NCBI RefSeq assembly: GCF_029051645.1 | Contig: NZ_JAACFS010000036.1 | Coordinates: 1-64,000 of the forward strand | DNA length: 64,000 nucleotides | From: Bradyrhizobium sp. CSA112 | GTDB taxonomy: Bacteria > Pseudomonadota > Alphaproteobacteria > Rhizobiales > Xanthobacteraceae | Direction of reading: 5' to 3' | Shown: piece by piece, positions 8,175-17,100 of the stretch | How the letters are laid out: each line of letters opens with the position of its first letter | Position numbering within the stretch: the first letter of the stretch is position 1 | Made by a program: the position numbers and the translations under genes | The notes under the pieces: model-generated | Database searches by the model: none | Told to the model about the DNA's origin: nothing | The model's input: only the letters and a program-made list of their open reading frames with translations

Positions 8175-9063
8175 CGCAGCCGCCCAATCCACCAATGTCG
8201 GCAGCGCCACGCCGGACACCATGGCGTGGGATTCCCGTGCGCGGCGGGTGATGATGATCTACCTGCCGCTGTCCTGCTTCGTGCTGATCCTGCTGTTCCC
8301 GTTCTACTGGATGGCGATCACCTCGTTCAAACCGAACGCGGAGCTTCTGAACTACAGGGAGCACAACCCGTTCTGGATCTCCTCGCCGACGCTTGCGCAT
8401 ATCAAGCATCTCTTGTTCAACACCGCCTATCCGACCTGGTTGAAGACCACGATGTTCGTGGCGATCGGCTCCACCTTCCTGTCGCTGTTTGCCTCGACGC
8501 TTGCCGCCTACGCGATCGAGCGCCTACGCTTCCGCGGCAGCCCTTACGTGGGCCTCGGCATCTATCTCGCTTATCTCGTGCCGCCCTCGATCCTGTTCAT
8601 TCCGTTGGCAACCGTGATCGTGCAGTTCGGCCTGTTCGACTCTCCGATGGCGCTGATCCTGGTGTATCCGACCTTCCTGGTGCCGTTCTGCACCTGGCTC
8701 TTGATCGGCTATTTCAAATCGATCCCGTATGAGCTGGAGGAATGCGCGCTGGTCGACGGCGCCACAAGGCTGCAGATCCTGCGGCGGATCACGCTGCCGC
8801 TCGCCGTGCCCGGCCTGATCTCGGCTGGCATCTTCTCCTTCACGCTGTCGTGGAACGAGTTCATCTACGCACTCGCCTTCATCCAGAGCGGCGCCAACAA
8901 GACGGTGCCAGTCGCGATCCTGACCGAGCTCGTCACCGGCGACGTCTACCAGTGGGGCGCGCTGATGGCAGGCTCCCTGCTCGGCTCGCTGCCAGTCGCG
9001 CTGTTTTATTCGCTGTTCGTGGATTACTACGTGTCGTCGCTGACGGGCGCGGTGAAAGAGTAA
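8167..9063 (+). CDS. Sugar-type ABC transporter permease (MalG-like)
   Basis: A 298-aa inner-membrane permease, the shorter MalG/UgpE-type partner. The N-terminal helix reads LSCFVLILLFPFYWMAITSF. The EAA loop is degenerate but clear (YELEECALVDGATRLQILRRI), followed by the typical LPLAVPGLISAGIFSFTLSWNEF. The ATG at 8167 has GCAGGGAGAAGCC upstream and overlaps the previous gene; the longer frame from 8017 is rejected. The operon ends here, 22 bp before the convergent tonB stop. An ATPase subunit must come from elsewhere in the genome. Confidence 0.92.
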   Translation: MTDAAAQSTNVGSATPDTMAWDSRARRVMMIYLPLSCFVLILLFPFYWMAITSFKPNAELLNYREHNPFWISSPTLAHIKHLLFNTAYPTWLKTTMFVAIGSTFLSLFASTLAAYAIERLRFRGSPYVGLGIYLAYLVPPSILFIPLATVIVQFGLFDSPMALILVYPTFLVPFCTWLLIGYFKSIPYELEECALVDGATRLQILRRITLPLAVPGLISAGIFSFTLSWNEFIYALAFIQSGANKTVPVAILTELVTGDVYQWGALMAGSLLGSLPVALFYSLFVDYYVSSLTGAVKE

Positions 9064-9085
9064 GGCACCGCTGCGTGCCGTCCCC

Positions 9086-9907
9086 CTATTTGGGCTTGAA
9101 CTCCACCGGGACGTTAATGGGCATCGACCCGTAAGCGATCTCGGGCGGAAATGCAGGGAATGGCTGAGCTTGGCGAACCAATGCCATGGCCAGCGCATCG
9201 AACGCAGGAACTCCCGAAGAGCCGCCGATGCGGCTCGATAGTACCTGACCGCCGCGGCCCAGCGTGAAGGACAGCCTGACGACGCCGCGCTGGCCGTTGC
9301 CGCCGGATGGATATTTATGGAAGCGCAACAAATGCGCGCGGACCCGCTGAGTGTAGGTCGCCATCGCTGAGGCAGAGGCACCCGCGCTGATCGCCGATGC
9401 GGCAGGTGCCTGACGCTCGGCGCGCGGCGGCGCGCTGGTACGCGGCGCCGGTGCCTCCGAAGGCTTCTTGGCGTCTGGCCGGACGATTTTCGGCTTCACC
9501 GGTACCGGCTTCCGGTCCGGGACGATCTGCGCCGGCTCGAGCTCTTGCGGCGTGGGCTGCAGCTTCTGCTCCGGCGGCGCAACGACTTCCGGTTTCTCCT
9601 GCGGCGGGGTCGGTTCGATCTGCTCCGGCACGGCCTCTGCGGCCGCGGGCTCGGGCGGCGACGCGTCCGCCTGCTGCATCTCAGGTCCCGGCATCATGTC
9701 CATCGGTGCCGCTTCGGGGGACGACGTAATGGGCGCGAGATCGACCATGATGGTGGGTACCGCCACGCCGGGCTCGGGCCGCTGAGTGTACCAGTTCATA
9801 GCCAATGCGATCAGCGCGGCATGGGCGGCGACGATCGCCATCGCCGAAACTCCCCAGCGCCGGACGGCGGCCTGGTCGGAGACATCATGCAAGGCGAAGG
9901 CGTTCAT
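9086..9907 (-). CDS. tonB: TonB-family energy transducer
   Basis: A 273-aa inner-membrane-anchored periplasmic protein. It has one N-terminal transmembrane helix (about residues 20-40, MAIVAAHAALIALAMNW), a long Pro/Glu/Lys-rich spacer (about 50-185) and a C-terminal TonB domain (about 190-273) with KYPSGGNGQRGVVRLSFTLG and SSGVPAFDALAMALVRQAQP. TonB transmits proton-motive energy from ExbB-ExbD to outer-membrane receptors. It lies six bases downstream of exbD in the same direction, at the end of the hmuR-hmuQ-hutX-exbB-exbD-tonB run, so it most likely serves the heme receptor HmuR. Confidence 0.93.
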   Translation of the reverse strand: MNAFALHDVSDQAAVRRWGVSAMAIVAAHAALIALAMNWYTQRPEPGVAVPTIMVDLAPITSSPEAAPMDMMPGPEMQQADASPPEPAAAEAVPEQIEPTPPQEKPEVVAPPEQKLQPTPQELEPAQIVPDRKPVPVKPKIVRPDAKKPSEAPAPRTSAPPRAERQAPAASAISAGASASAMATYTQRVRAHLLRFHKYPSGGNGQRGVVRLSFTLGRGGQVLSSRIGGSSGVPAFDALAMALVRQAQPFPAFPPEIAYGSMPINVPVEFKPK

Positions 9908-9913
9908 GACCGG

Positions 9914-10357
9914 TTAACTGCGGCCGTCGAGGCCGACCAGTGCGATCTTGAGGTAGCCGGCGTTGCGCAGGAGGTTCATCACCTCCATCAGGTCGCCATA
10001 ACTAACGGCCTTGTCGGCGCGCAGAAAAATGCGCTCGTTCTTGTCGCTCTTGGTGGCGGCATCGAGGGTCGCGGTCAGCGTATCGCGCGCGACGATGTCC
10101 TCGCCAACCGCCATCGAAAGATCCGGCTTCACGGTGACGAACACCGGCTTGTCCGGGCGCGGCGACGGCTCGACGGCGCTGGCGGGAAGATCGACGCCGA
10201 GATCGACTGTTGCGAGCGGCGCGGCAACCATGAAGATGATCAGGAGCACCAGCATCACGTCGATGAACGGCGTGACGTTGATCTCGTGAGACTCGACAAG
10301 ATCGTCGCTGCCGCCGCGCGCCCGTGCGCCGACTGCTTGACCGAGCTTCACGCCCAT
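9914..10357 (-). CDS. exbD: ExbD biopolymer transport protein
   Basis: A 147-aa inner-membrane protein. The single helix INVTPFIDVMLVLLIIFMVA carries the conserved, functionally essential Asp, and a periplasmic domain of about 95 residues follows (LPASAVEPSPRPDKPVFVTV). The ATG at 10357 is chosen because GCGGAGTGAAGCG lies just upstream; an alternative at 10381 would overlap exbB more deeply. Only four bases separate the exbB stop from this start, so translation is likely coupled. It works with ExbB as the proton channel that energises TonB. Confidence 0.93.
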   Translation of the reverse strand: MGVKLGQAVGARARGGSDDLVESHEINVTPFIDVMLVLLIIFMVAAPLATVDLGVDLPASAVEPSPRPDKPVFVTVKPDLSMAVGEDIVARDTLTATLDAATKSDKNERIFLRADKAVSYGDLMEVMNLLRNAGYLKIALVGLDGRS

Positions 10358-10361
10358 CGCT

Positions 10362-11147
10362 TCACTCCGCGGCGCGGGCAAGCCGGAACGAGCCGCGGTC
10401 GCCCTCGCGGCTGATCAGCAGCAGCACGAGCGCCGAGGCATCGCCGAGCAACGCACGATGGGCTGCGATCGTGCGGGTGAGATGGTTGTAGATCACGACC
10501 GCCGGGATCGCCGCGACCAGACCAAGCGCGGTCGCCAGCAAGGCTTCCGCAATGCCCGGCGCGACCACGGCAAGGTTGGTGGTCTTGGCTTCGGAAATGC
10601 CGATGAACGAGTTCATGATGCCCCAGACCGTTCCGAACAGGCCGACGAACGGCGCGGTGGCGCCGACGGTGGCGAGCACGCCGGTACCACGGGCAATCTG
10701 CCGCGACATCGCGGCCTCGACCCGCTCCAGCCGCAGCGCCACCCGCTCCTTGAGACCATCGTCGAAATGGCCGCCTGAGAGGCTGGCCTCGCGCGCGGCG
10801 GACTGGATGATCTGCGCCACGGCGTCATTGCCGCCGCGGCTTTCCAGCTCGGCCTTGGCGAGCACAGTGTCGGTTTCCAGCAGGCTCAAGCGCCGTTTGG
10901 CAGTCGCGGTCTTGCGGCGGATCTCGACGGTTTTTGCCAGCCAGATCGTCCACGTCACCAGGGAGGCGAAGGCGAGCCCGATCATCACCCCCTGCACCAC
11001 CACGTCCGCATTCACGAACATGTTCCAGGGCGACAGGTTGCGCGGCAACAGCGCCACGTCGGTGGCGGCGAGCGCCGCACCCGGCAAGGCGGCTACGCCG
11101 GCCGCGACACACCAACGAATCATAACGTCGAGCACTGTTCGCTGCAT
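10362..11147 (-). CDS. exbB: ExbB tonB-system energizer
   Basis: MotA/TolQ/ExbB family proton-channel protein of about 261 aa with an N-terminal signal peptide (residues 1-28, ending GAALAA), as in other alphaproteobacterial ExbB proteins. Three helices follow: VVQGVMIGLAFASLVTWTIW, then LATVGATAPFVGLFGTVWGIM and LATALGLVAAIPAVVIYNHL, the conserved pore pair. The ATG at 11147 has GGGAGACGACC upstream, better than the one at 11168. Co-directional with hutX (32-bp gap) and exbD. Confidence 0.93.
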   Translation of the reverse strand: MQRTVLDVMIRWCVAAGVAALPGAALAATDVALLPRNLSPWNMFVNADVVVQGVMIGLAFASLVTWTIWLAKTVEIRRKTATAKRRLSLLETDTVLAKAELESRGGNDAVAQIIQSAAREASLSGGHFDDGLKERVALRLERVEAAMSRQIARGTGVLATVGATAPFVGLFGTVWGIMNSFIGISEAKTTNLAVVAPGIAEALLATALGLVAAIPAVVIYNHLTRTIAAHRALLGDASALVLLLISREGDRGSFRLARAAE

Positions 11148-11179
11148 GGTCGTCTCCCGGGCTGACAATTAGGGATCGG

Positions 11180-11695
11180 CTACGCCGCGCGGGCGGGCGC
11201 GATCCTTTCCGCAAGCGCGTGAAAGCGTTGCAACTGGTCGCTGCGCAGCGCGCGCGTCTCGTCGCGGCCGACGAACACCTTGAACATGATGCCGCCGTCC
11301 ACATTGATGAACGCGATGAAGGCCGACGACTTGCCCATGAAGGGCCGCTCGACGAAGGCGATCGCCGCGCAGCGACCATGCCGGAGATGGCCGTGCAGCC
11401 CTTTCGGCTGCATCAGGTTGAAATAGCCGCGGCCAATCTCTCCCGCAGGCACGCTGCCGGTGAATTCGAAGATCGCATCATCGGTATGGACGATCAGCGT
11501 CACCTCGCCCCATTGCGCGACATCGTTCATCGCGGCGGCGAATTCACCACCGGGGCCGAAGCGCACCATCGTGTCGGGCAGCGCCTCGAGCACAGCGCGC
11601 GGCGCGACTTTGCGCTCCCGCGCCACGTCCTCGATCACCGCGCCCGGATTATCAGCCATATGGGCCTTGAGTTCGGCAAGCTCCGTGCTCAACAT
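11180..11695 (-). CDS. hutX: Heme utilization cytosolic carrier protein HutX/ChuX family
   Basis: A 171-aa cytoplasmic protein of the ChuX/HutX heme-trafficking family, at normal family length. It starts with the family N-terminal helix (LSTELAELKAHMADNPGAVIEDVARE) and carries EVTLIVHTDDAIFEFTGSVP and RPFMGKSSAFIAFINVDGGIMFKVFVGRDE, which match the split-barrel heme-binding fold. Family members receive heme after import and pass it to a degrading enzyme; here the HmuQ gene lies 14 bases upstream in the same transcript. The ATG at 11695 follows GAGGAGGGCTGTC. Start well supported. Confidence 0.88.
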   Translation of the reverse strand: MLSTELAELKAHMADNPGAVIEDVARERKVAPRAVLEALPDTMVRFGPGGEFAAAMNDVAQWGEVTLIVHTDDAIFEFTGSVPAGEIGRGYFNLMQPKGLHGHLRHGRCAAIAFVERPFMGKSSAFIAFINVDGGIMFKVFVGRDETRALRSDQLQRFHALAERIAPARAA

Positions 11696-11709
11696 GACAG
11701 CCCTCCTCG

Positions 11710-12045
11710 TCACGCGGCAGCGCTGGACTTGCGCTCGCTCAGGATCACCTCGAACCCTTCGAACTTGGGATGGCCGAGGTAGAGGCTTTCGCCGGTCTGG
11801 TTGTCGGCGCGGGCGTGGGCACGGCGGAACTCTTCCGATTTGGTCCAAGCTTCGAACGCCGCCTTGTCGACCCAGACCGTGTGCGACGAATACAGCGTGT
11901 GATCCTCGGCGACGGGCCCCTTGAGCAGGTGAAACTCGACGAAGCCGGTCATGTTGCTGAGATAGGACTCGCGTGAGCGCCAGACATTTTCGAAGGCCGC
12001 TTCAGAGCCAATCTTCACCTGGAACCGGTTCATCGCGATGAACAT
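11710..12045 (-). CDS. hmuQ: Heme-degrading monooxygenase (IsdG/HmuQ type)
   Basis: A 111-aa cytoplasmic ABM-fold enzyme. The IsdG-type catalytic trio lands at the expected positions: Asn6 (MNRF), Trp67 (FEAWTKSEEF) and His77 (RRAHARA). IsdG-class enzymes bind heme in a ruffled state and open the ring, releasing iron. In Bradyrhizobium japonicum the homologs HmuQ and HmuD are established heme-degrading proteins. The ATG at 12045 has CAAGGAGATTTCAAA upstream. It lies between hmuR and hutX, fitting a pathway from import through HutX to iron release. I cannot separate HmuQ from HmuD by eye. Confidence 0.9.
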   Translation of the reverse strand: MFIAMNRFQVKIGSEAAFENVWRSRESYLSNMTGFVEFHLLKGPVAEDHTLYSSHTVWVDKAAFEAWTKSEEFRRAHARADNQTGESLYLGHPKFEGFEVILSERKSSAAA

Positions 12046-12193
12046 TTTGAAATCTCCTTGCTGGGTTGCTGGGTGCGCCTGGCGTACCATTTGACTTGGT
12101 TGGAAACATGAAACGCGCCGAAACCGCGCTTGAGCAGCGCGGCCCGGTGCGTTCGGAGGTGATGGCCTCGCGCGAGACCGTGGATTCTTCGTG

Positions 12194-14560
12194 TCAGGTT
12201 CCTCCGAAGTGATATCTGAGGCCGCCCTTGAAGACGATGCCGGCGCCAGCGCTGGCCCATTTGACGTCGTTCTGCGAGTCGCCCGCGCTCCCGACCGGAA
12301 TAGCGTACGGCCGATAGTACTGGTTGAGAAGGTTCTCGACCGAGAAATTGAAGGTGAGATCCCGCGTCGGCTGATACTGCAGATACAGGTTGACGAGGTC
12401 GTACGAGGTAGCCGGCGTGTAGGTCGGAGGAATGTTCCGGTTTGCGATCGCCGACGTCCACAGCATGGAAAGAATGAGCGTTCTGTCGAGCAGCCGGACA
12501 CCGGCCGTAGTCGTGATCTTCTGCGGCGGGACGCTATACAGTCCAAACCCCGTCTGCAGGTTCTTGCCATCCTGGAAGGAGCCGGAAATCCCCGCGTACC
12601 AGAGGCCGGCGTCATACATCGTCTCGGCCTCGAAGCCCTGAATTCGTGCCGACGCGACGTTCTGATACTGCAGGAACGGCAGGGCGCGGAAAATCGGGTG
12701 CGGCGTACCGAACGCAACCTGGTCGATGAAGTCCGTGATATCGTTTCGGAAGAAGTTGATCTTGCCGCGGAAGCTGTCACCGGCGATGAACAGATCGTTC
12801 TTTCGGATGTTGAAGCCGATTTCCTTGTTCTTGCCGACCTCGGGACGCAGGTTCGGATTAGGCAGGAAACAGAAGGTGGAGTCCGCGCCCGGCCCCGGCG
12901 TACCTGACGGACAACGGAAGAATGAATCGAAGGCGGTAGCGCCGGCATGCGGGCCATTGACCAGCGTCTCCGTGATCGACGGCGCGCGGTAGCCTTCTGC
13001 ATAACTGGCATAGGGCGTCACCACCGCCACTGGCATCAAAGCAACCGTGATCTTCGGCGACAGCCGGTCGCCCCCCGAAGATGTTGCACCCGACTCCAGG
13101 CTGTAGTTGTCGTAGCGAAGTGCGCTGATCGTCTCCAGCAGGTTGCTGTATGTCGCCTTCCACTGGACAAACCCGCCGGACACCGTACGCCTTCCGCCCG
13201 GAGTCGTGACATCCGAGGTACCGCGCCGGTCGGCCGTCTTCACGTTGTCCTGGAACGCATCGGCGCCGTACGTGACCGCATGGTGCCAATCCGCATACTC
13301 GAAGCGCGAGGTGTTGTGCGCGTCGAAACCGACCGTATCGAGCAGGTAACCGCGGTTGTCGCCGATGCAGCCGGAGACCGGATTGCCCGGCACGCCGCCG
13401 CAAAATGCGGAGGGAGTCACGCTGGTGTGGAACGTCTTGATCTGGTCGTTCTCGGTGCGATTCCAGTAGACCTTCGCATCCCAATCGAAAACCTTGTCGT
13501 CCGGCTGCGAGTATTTCCAGCCGAGCGTCGTCGTGTAGTTCTTTACGTCGGTCCTGTAGATCGACGTGCCGTTGAGGTTATTGGTCCCGTTCGGATTGGT
13601 GGAATTGGGATCACCGGCCCGGCGCGGCGGCTGACCCACGCTGTAAAGGTCTTCCTGGAATATTGTGCCGAGCTTGACTTCGTGCCCGTCAGCAGGGCGC
13701 ACCGTCACCTTGGCAAGGCCTGCGGTGAGCCGGTTTCCGGTATTGGCGACTTCGAAACCAGTGCCGTCCTTGTAGCTTTCCTGCGTGCTGTAGGTGCCGC
13801 CGGCAAAGAAATCCACGTCCGGAGTGACGTGGACACCGCCGAACAGCGAACCAAGGGCCCGCCCCTGATTGGTTCCGAGTATGGTCTTTGCGTCGACACC
13901 CCAACGCTCGCCCGGGCGAACAACGTCGTCGATGTCCTTGGTGCGGAATGACGCAACGCCGCCGATCGCGCCAGAGCCGTAGATGTTGGCCGTCGGCCCC
14001 CGCACGATGTCGATGCTGCTGACCAATTCCGGGTTGAGGAAAAAGGAGCCGTTCGCGAAATGGCCGGTGCGCTGATAGTTCTGCCGTGCGCCATCGACCA
14101 CCACGGCAACGCGACCAAAGTCCTGCAAGCCGCGAATATTGATTGAGGTCGACGGCTCGTCGCCGCGATCCTGCACCCACACGCCGGGAATATTGTAGAG
14201 GAGGCCGCCGAGCGTGCTGGCTTGGCGCCCCTGAATCTCTTCCAACGTCACCACGCTGACCGGCGCCAGCGCATCGATCGCGCGCTCCTCGGTCTTGGTC
14301 GCGACCGCCGTAATCGTATCGAGCGACTGCACGGGTGCGCTGCCGATCTGCGCCCGCGCATTCATCGCCGGCGCGCTTGCCTGCTGATCCTGCGGCGGCT
14401 CCGCCGGCTTGCGCCGGGACTGCTTCTGCCGCTCGGACGAGCCGCTGGCAGCCTGCCTATCCGCCGTCTGCGCGTTGCCGGCTTCCCCACCCAGCAATGC
14501 AATTGAAACCACCGACGCGCCCAACAAGAGGGCGCGCGAAATCCTAGCCCCGTCAGCCAT
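12194..14560 (-). CDS. hmuR: TonB-dependent heme/hemoglobin outer-membrane receptor
   Basis: A 788-aa outer-membrane receptor. It has a signal peptide (about 1-29, ending GNAQ), a low-complexity linker, a TonB-box-like ITAVATKTEE followed by the plug domain (about 80-190, GVWVQDRGDEPSTSINIRG), then a 22-strand barrel ending in an aromatic-rich GGLRYHFGGT. The heme-receptor signature is present: YRAP near residue 524 and NPNL near 569, the loop that in known heme receptors carries a heme-ligand His. The ATG at 14560 begins the signal peptide; a longer frame to 14671 lacks sense. It is divergent from hmuP across a 262-bp regulatory gap. Confidence 0.93.
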   Translation of the reverse strand: MADGARISRALLLGASVVSIALLGGEAGNAQTADRQAASGSSERQKQSRRKPAEPPQDQQASAPAMNARAQIGSAPVQSLDTITAVATKTEERAIDALAPVSVVTLEEIQGRQASTLGGLLYNIPGVWVQDRGDEPSTSINIRGLQDFGRVAVVVDGARQNYQRTGHFANGSFFLNPELVSSIDIVRGPTANIYGSGAIGGVASFRTKDIDDVVRPGERWGVDAKTILGTNQGRALGSLFGGVHVTPDVDFFAGGTYSTQESYKDGTGFEVANTGNRLTAGLAKVTVRPADGHEVKLGTIFQEDLYSVGQPPRRAGDPNSTNPNGTNNLNGTSIYRTDVKNYTTTLGWKYSQPDDKVFDWDAKVYWNRTENDQIKTFHTSVTPSAFCGGVPGNPVSGCIGDNRGYLLDTVGFDAHNTSRFEYADWHHAVTYGADAFQDNVKTADRRGTSDVTTPGGRRTVSGGFVQWKATYSNLLETISALRYDNYSLESGATSSGGDRLSPKITVALMPVAVVTPYASYAEGYRAPSITETLVNGPHAGATAFDSFFRCPSGTPGPGADSTFCFLPNPNLRPEVGKNKEIGFNIRKNDLFIAGDSFRGKINFFRNDITDFIDQVAFGTPHPIFRALPFLQYQNVASARIQGFEAETMYDAGLWYAGISGSFQDGKNLQTGFGLYSVPPQKITTTAGVRLLDRTLILSMLWTSAIANRNIPPTYTPATSYDLVNLYLQYQPTRDLTFNFSVENLLNQYYRPYAIPVGSAGDSQNDVKWASAGAGIVFKGGLRYHFGGT

Positions 14561-14758
14561 GCAACCCCAACCCCGCCAATATCTGCTCTTGGGTCTGGCT
14601 GGCGGGCGCCGCGTGTTAATCGCGAGCTGCTTGCTGGCTGCCACATTCGCAACGCAGGCACGTGCCCGCATCGTGTCATACTTGGTTACGTGGCAGGTTC
14701 CAGGCGGTCAAGAACCGCATCAGGCACTTTATATCAATTGTAAATTGCCACGGTTGGA

Positions 14759-14774
14759 TTGCGGCACACCGCAA
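14759..14774. promoter_or_regulatory. Palindromic operator candidate between hmuR and hmuP
   Basis: TTGCGG-CACA-CCGCAA is a perfect inverted repeat with 6-base arms, 49 bp before the hmuP ATG, next to an A/T-rich stretch at about 14730-14745 (TTTATATCAATTGTAAATT) that could hold promoter elements. In Bradyrhizobium this divergent region is iron-regulated through Irr with HmuP as coactivator (established). Assigning this palindrome to Irr or another regulator is inference; I could not match a known ICE consensus with confidence. Confidence 0.4.
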
Positions 14775-14822
14775 CTGTACAAACATGGCATCAGACAGAG
14801 CTTTCGGGGCGCCACAAACCAG

Positions 14823-15023
14823 ATGTCCGCAACAACAGGAGACAAAGTTGGAGGTGCCCGGACGCAAGCCGGTAAGTCCGCCGCCAGATCGCTCGCTATC
14901 AACGGCAACCGGATCGACAGCCGCGAACTGTTCGCGACCGAGCGCGAGATCATCATCGCGCATGGCGAGGACAGCTATCGCCTGCGGCTGACGTCGCAGA
15001 ACAAGCTGATCCTGACCAAGTGA
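14823..15023 (+). CDS. hmuP: Hemin uptake protein HemP/HmuP
   Basis: A 66-aa cytoplasmic protein with the HemP/HmuP core at residues 24-66: AINGNRIDSRELFATEREII then HGEDSYRLRLTSQNKLILTK, the family hallmark. In Bradyrhizobium japonicum HmuP is a coactivator with Irr for heme-utilisation genes, so it probably controls the divergent hmuR as well as its own operon. The ATG at 14823 gives the expected family length; a longer frame from 14409 would run through the promoter region. It heads hmuP-hmuT-hmuU-hmuV, with 35 bp to hmuT. Confidence 0.92.
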   Translation: MSATTGDKVGGARTQAGKSAARSLAINGNRIDSRELFATEREIIIAHGEDSYRLRLTSQNKLILTK

Positions 15024-15058
15024 ACCTGACCAAGCGAACTCAACCAGGTGACCCGGCA

Positions 15059-16012
15059 ATGGCAATTTGTCGCACGCTCGCATTGTCCGCCGCCGCGGGC
15101 TGTTTCCTGCTCAGCGGCGTCGCGGTCGCTGCGGGCATTACGGTGCATGATGCCCGTAACCGCGACGTCACGATCTCAGATCCCGCGCGGATCGTCTCGA
15201 TCGGCGGCGCGATTACCGAAATTCTCTATGCCCTGGGCTTCGAGGACAGGCTGGCCGGCGTCGACTCCACCAGCTTCTATCCGCCCGCAGCGCTGCGCGA
15301 CAAACCGAGCGTCGGCTATATGCGCCAGCTTTCGGCCGAGGGCGTTCTTGGGCTCAATCCCTCGCTGGTGCTGGCAGTGCAGGGATCCGGGCCGAAGGAA
15401 ACCATGGACGTGCTGGAGGCAGCCAAGGTGCCGCTGGTGCTGGTGCCGGAAACCTTTTCGGAAGCGGGCCTGATCGACAAGATCAAGCTGGTCGGTCACG
15501 CCATGGGCGCGGACAAGCGCGCCGAATGCCTGACGGCGGCGGTCGCCGGCGATCTGGCCCAACTTCGCGAGCTGCGCGCCAAGGTGACCAAGCCGGTCCG
15601 CGTGATGTTCGTGATGTCGCTGCTGAACGGCCGCGCGATGGCCGCCGGAAAAAATACCGCGGCGAATGAGATCATCGCGCTCGCCGGTGGTGTCAACGCC
15701 ATCGACGGCTATGACGGCTACAAGATCATCAACGACGAGGCGATCGTCGCGGCAAAGCCCGACGTCGTGCTTTCGATCCAGCGCGGCAAGGACTCGGTGG
15801 AAGCGGAAGCCGTATATGTCCATCCCGCCTTCGCGCTGACCCCGGTCGCGGCCAACAAGACCTTCATCTCCATGGAAGGCCTCTATCTGCTCGGCTTCGG
15901 CCCGCGCACGGCAGCCGCAGCGCGCGACCTCTCGGTAAAGCTCTATCCGGCGCTGGCGCCGCAGGCGGAGGAGTTCAAGCCGGCGGCACTCACCGCCGAT
16001 TGCCGGCAATGA
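15059..16012 (+). CDS. hmuT: Heme ABC transporter substrate-binding protein
   Basis: A 317-aa periplasmic heme-binding protein of the HmuT/ShuT class. The signal peptide ends at about residue 27 (SGVAVAAG). The mature protein opens with ITVHDARNRDVTI and has the cluster-A core ARIVSIGGAITEILYALGFEDRLAGVDSTSFYP, typical of class III binding proteins. The ATG at 15059 has AGGTGA seven bases upstream; a GTG at 15020 would overlap the hmuP stop and spoil the signal peptide. The stop overlaps the hmuU start (ATGA). Confidence 0.93.
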   Translation: MAICRTLALSAAAGCFLLSGVAVAAGITVHDARNRDVTISDPARIVSIGGAITEILYALGFEDRLAGVDSTSFYPPAALRDKPSVGYMRQLSAEGVLGLNPSLVLAVQGSGPKETMDVLEAAKVPLVLVPETFSEAGLIDKIKLVGHAMGADKRAECLTAAVAGDLAQLRELRAKVTKPVRVMFVMSLLNGRAMAAGKNTAANEIIALAGGVNAIDGYDGYKIINDEAIVAAKPDVVLSIQRGKDSVEAEAVYVHPAFALTPVAANKTFISMEGLYLLGFGPRTAAAARDLSVKLYPALAPQAEEFKPAALTADCRQ

Positions 16013-17100
16013 CCGCTGTCACTGAGGCAGGCGCGAAGCGCCGCAGCGGATATGCGTTTCGCCCGCCGGCTTCGCTGACCCTCATCTGCCTGCTCGCCGC
16101 GCTTGCCGGTGCGGCACTGGTCGCACTCACGGTGGGCGCCGCCGGAATTCCGCTGGCGCGGTTGCCGGCCGCGCTCGGCCTGTGGGCGGACGCCTCAGCC
16201 AGTTCATCGCTCGCGCGCGACCAGCTCGTGCTGTGGTCGATCCGGATTCCGCGGATAGGCGCCGCTGCGATGGTCGGCGCGCTGCTCGCGGCATCGGGCG
16301 CCATCATGCAGGGGCTGTTCCGCAACCCCCTCGCCGACCCCGCGCTGGTCGGCGTTTCCTCCGGCGGCGCATTTGCAGCCGCCGCGGCGATCGTCATCAC
16401 CGACAGCCAGATCGGCCAAAGCCTTCATTTCATGCAAAATCACTTGCTGCCGATTGCGGCCTTCGCAGGCTCGCTGGTGACCACGATCATCCTTTACTCG
16501 ATCGCGAGCCGCTCGGGGCGGACGTCGATCGCGATCTTCCTGCTGGCCGGCATTGCCATCGCGGCCATCGCCAATGCCGGCATAGGGCTACTCGTGTTCA
16601 TCGCCGATGACCGCCAGTTGCGTGACATCACGTTCTGGCTATTGGGCTCGCTGAGCGGCGCGACCTGGCCCAAGCTCGCCACGCTGGCGCCGGTGCTGGG
16701 CCTGGCAGCGATCGCCTGCCTCTCGATTGCGCGCGGGCTCGATGTGCTGGTGCTGGGCGAGGCCGAGGCATTTCACAGCGGCGTCGATGTCGAACGATTG
16801 AAGCGGATTTCGATCGTGCTGGTGTCGGCGATGACCGGCGTTGCCGTCTCTGTCTGCGGCGTCGTCGGATTTGTCGGCATCGTGGTACCGCATCTGTTGC
16901 GGCTGGTGATCGGGCCTGCGCACCGGCTGCTGCTGCCGGCCTCAATGCTATTGGGTGCAGTGCTGCTGGTCGGCGCCGATACGCTGGCCCGCACCATCGT
17001 GGCGCCTGCGGAAATGCCGATCGGCATCCTGACGGCTGCCATCGGTGCGCCGTTCTTCCTAGGCATGCTGCTCCGCCAGCGCGGGCTGGTTTCGCTATGA
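16009..17100 (+). CDS. hmuU: Heme ABC transporter permease (FecCD family)
   Basis: A 363-aa inner-membrane permease of the BtuC/FecCD family, at the expected length for about ten helices. Family landmarks include RIPRIGAAAMVGALLAASGAI, FRNPLADPALVGVSSGGAF and GVVGFVGIVVPHLLR, the last next to the ATPase contact region. The ATG at 16009 overlaps the hmuT stop as ATGA; a TTG at 16000 is a weaker alternative. The stop overlaps the hmuV start in the same way, so T, U and V are translationally coupled. Confidence 0.94.
   Translation: MTAVTEAGAKRRSGYAFRPPASLTLICLLAALAGAALVALTVGAAGIPLARLPAALGLWADASASSSLARDQLVLWSIRIPRIGAAAMVGALLAASGAIMQGLFRNPLADPALVGVSSGGAFAAAAAIVITDSQIGQSLHFMQNHLLPIAAFAGSLVTTIILYSIASRSGRTSIAIFLLAGIAIAAIANAGIGLLVFIADDRQLRDITFWLLGSLSGATWPKLATLAPVLGLAAIACLSIARGLDVLVLGEAEAFHSGVDVERLKRISIVLVSAMTGVAVSVCGVVGFVGIVVPHLLRLVIGPAHRLLLPASMLLGAVLLVGADTLARTIVAPAEMPIGILTAAIGAPFFLGMLLRQRGLVSL

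Noticed and set aside
12107..12211. Short plus-strand ORF between hmuR and hmuQ
   Set aside because: 34 codons, no ribosome site, overlaps the hmuR 3' end.
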